Below, piece after piece: positions 6,007-6,737 of a DNA stretch of 6,737 nt. The translations under genes and the position numbers were made by a program. This stretch comes from Fidelibacterota bacterium. Lineage in GTDB: Bacteria > Fidelibacterota > BS150m-G59. The stretch covers positions 1 to 6,737 of the forward strand of contig JADHUZ010000075.1 of NCBI GenBank assembly GCA_016784265.1, in the 5' to 3' direction. How positions within the stretch are numbered: position 1 is the first letter of the stretch; each line of letters opens with the position of its first letter. The notes below the pieces were generated by a model. That model was not told the origin of the DNA, made no database searches, and was given only the letters and a program-made list of their open reading frames with translations.

Positions 6007-6737
6007 TACGCTACCGTTCGCTTTTCCATTTTTTATCCTTGCTGATTGTGTTTCTCTCGGTAGGATTTCTTGCACCAATTTTGGTTGCGTTCATTTACAA
6101 TGACGGCTCGCAAATTGCTCTGATATTATCATTTTTCGTTACTCTCGGTTTTGGGGGGATTTTGTGGTTTTTTACGCGTGGTGAAATTGATTTGCGACTC
6201 CGCGAAGGATTTGCTGTTGTTTCGCTCGGCTGGTTGGCTTGTGCGATTTTTGGTGCATTGCCATTTTATTTTTCTGGTGAAGCAAATATCACGAATTCGT
6301 TTTTTGAATCCATGTCGGGATTCACAACAACTGGTGCATCCATTTTCCCTAAACCTGCTGAATTGCCCGAAGGCATTTTGTTTTGGCGCAGTTTCACCCA
6401 TTGGGTTGGCGGAATGGGAATTATCGTCTTTTCAATTGCGATTTTGCCACTTTTGGGAACTGGTGGAATTTCGATGATGAAAGCCGAAATGCCGGGACCG
6501 ACGGTGGAAAAAATCAAACCGCGAATCCAAGATGCCGCAAAATCATATTGGAAAGTGTATGTGCTCATTTCTGCCGCCGAAGCAGTTTTGCTGAAAATTG
6601 GTGGAATGAATTGGTTTGATTCACTCTGCCACACTTTCGGCACTATGGCGACAGGTGGATTTTCGACCAAAAATGAGAGCATCGCTTTTTACAACGACCA
6701 GCCGTTCATTCAATATGTTATCATCTTTTTTATGCTT
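6003..6737 (+). CDS. trkH: Trk potassium uptake membrane subunit TrkH, C-terminus cut by window end (partial)
   Basis: This is the first 245 residues, about half, of the TrkH potassium channel/transporter subunit of the inner membrane (E. coli TrkH is 483). The frame is open to the window end. Hydrophobic segments lie near 11-32, 38-57, 70-90, 123-151 and 183-199, and another begins near 232. The first pore loop has ESMSGFTTTGAS with filter residues 108-113, and the second has TMATGGFST with the filter glycine at 218. Other family marks are HWVGGMGI (133-140) and KAEMPGP (160-166). The ATG at 6003 overlaps the trkA stop (ATGA) and has only a weak ribosome binding site (GGAA at 5984-5987), so translation is probably coupled to trkA. 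The double-RCK partner favours TrkH over KtrB. No frameshift or missing filter residue is seen in the available part. Confidence 0.95.
   Translation, partial: MIRYRSLFHFLSLLIVFLSVGFLAPILVAFIYNDGSQIALILSFFVTLGFGGILWFFTRGEIDLRLREGFAVVSLGWLACAIFGALPFYFSGEANITNSFFESMSGFTTTGASIFPKPAELPEGILFWRSFTHWVGGMGIIVFSIAILPLLGTGGISMMKAEMPGPTVEKIKPRIQDAAKSYWKVYVLISAAEAVLLKIGGMNWFDSLCHTFGTMATGGFSTKNESIAFYNDQPFIQYVIIFFML

Noticed and set aside
6266..6682. A 138-codon open frame on the - strand opposite trkH
   Set aside because: The + strand frame there encodes clear TrkH filter and membrane motifs; the antisense frame shows no family resemblance.
6003..6737. KtrB rather than TrkH
   Set aside because: The partner gene encodes a double-RCK TrkA rather than a single-RCK KtrA, and the KAEMPGP and HWVGGMGI segments match TrkH; absence of the C-terminal half leaves slight uncertainty.

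Overview
The window is an ordinary-looking bacterial chromosomal segment of low-to-moderate GC (roughly two-fifths by eye, not counted). All six recognisable genes are on the + strand. The best clue to the organism is the C-terminal domain of the gene at 3747-4517. It has the QNFPNPFNPTT motif, an internal LGQEV block, WDG, SGEY and a terminal KMVFLK. This is the type A secretion/sorting (FlgD-Ig-like) tail abundant in the Fibrobacteres-Chlorobi-Bacteroidetes (FCB) superphylum and related candidate phyla (Ignavibacteria, Calditrichota, Marinimicrobia, Cloacimonadota and similar). I cannot place it more finely from this sequence.

Region 1 (1-3633) is a tightly packed gene run. It starts with a family 2 glycosyltransferase cut off at its N-terminus by the window edge. 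This overlaps recN (DNA double-strand-break repair ATPase) by 11 bases, and murA (first committed step of peptidoglycan synthesis) follows 8 bases after recN, with its ribosome binding site on the recN stop codon. The spacing implies co-transcription from a promoter upstream of the window. The glycosyltransferase carries a 7-base tandem repeat whose loss or gain of one unit would put a stop codon before the conserved NND motif.

Region 2 (3634-4579) is a self-contained single-gene unit: a near-consensus sigma-70 promoter, a 5' leader with a small hairpin, a strong Shine-Dalgarno, a 256-residue exported protein, and a clear intrinsic terminator. The protein is a signal peptide, one cohesin-like beta domain and the sorting tail, with no catalytic domain. 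The signals suggest high, independent expression of a surface or secreted protein. This is the most interesting locus here.

Region 3 (4580-6737) is a potassium uptake operon. It holds trkA (two-RCK cytosolic regulatory subunit) and trkH (membrane pore subunit, cut off by the window end), joined by an ATGA stop/start overlap. No gene-free stretch exceeds 300 bases; the two main gaps (3634-3746 and 4518-4662) hold the regulatory signals listed. I saw no RNA genes, CRISPR array, insertion sequence or phage genes, and no clearly novel multi-gene system.
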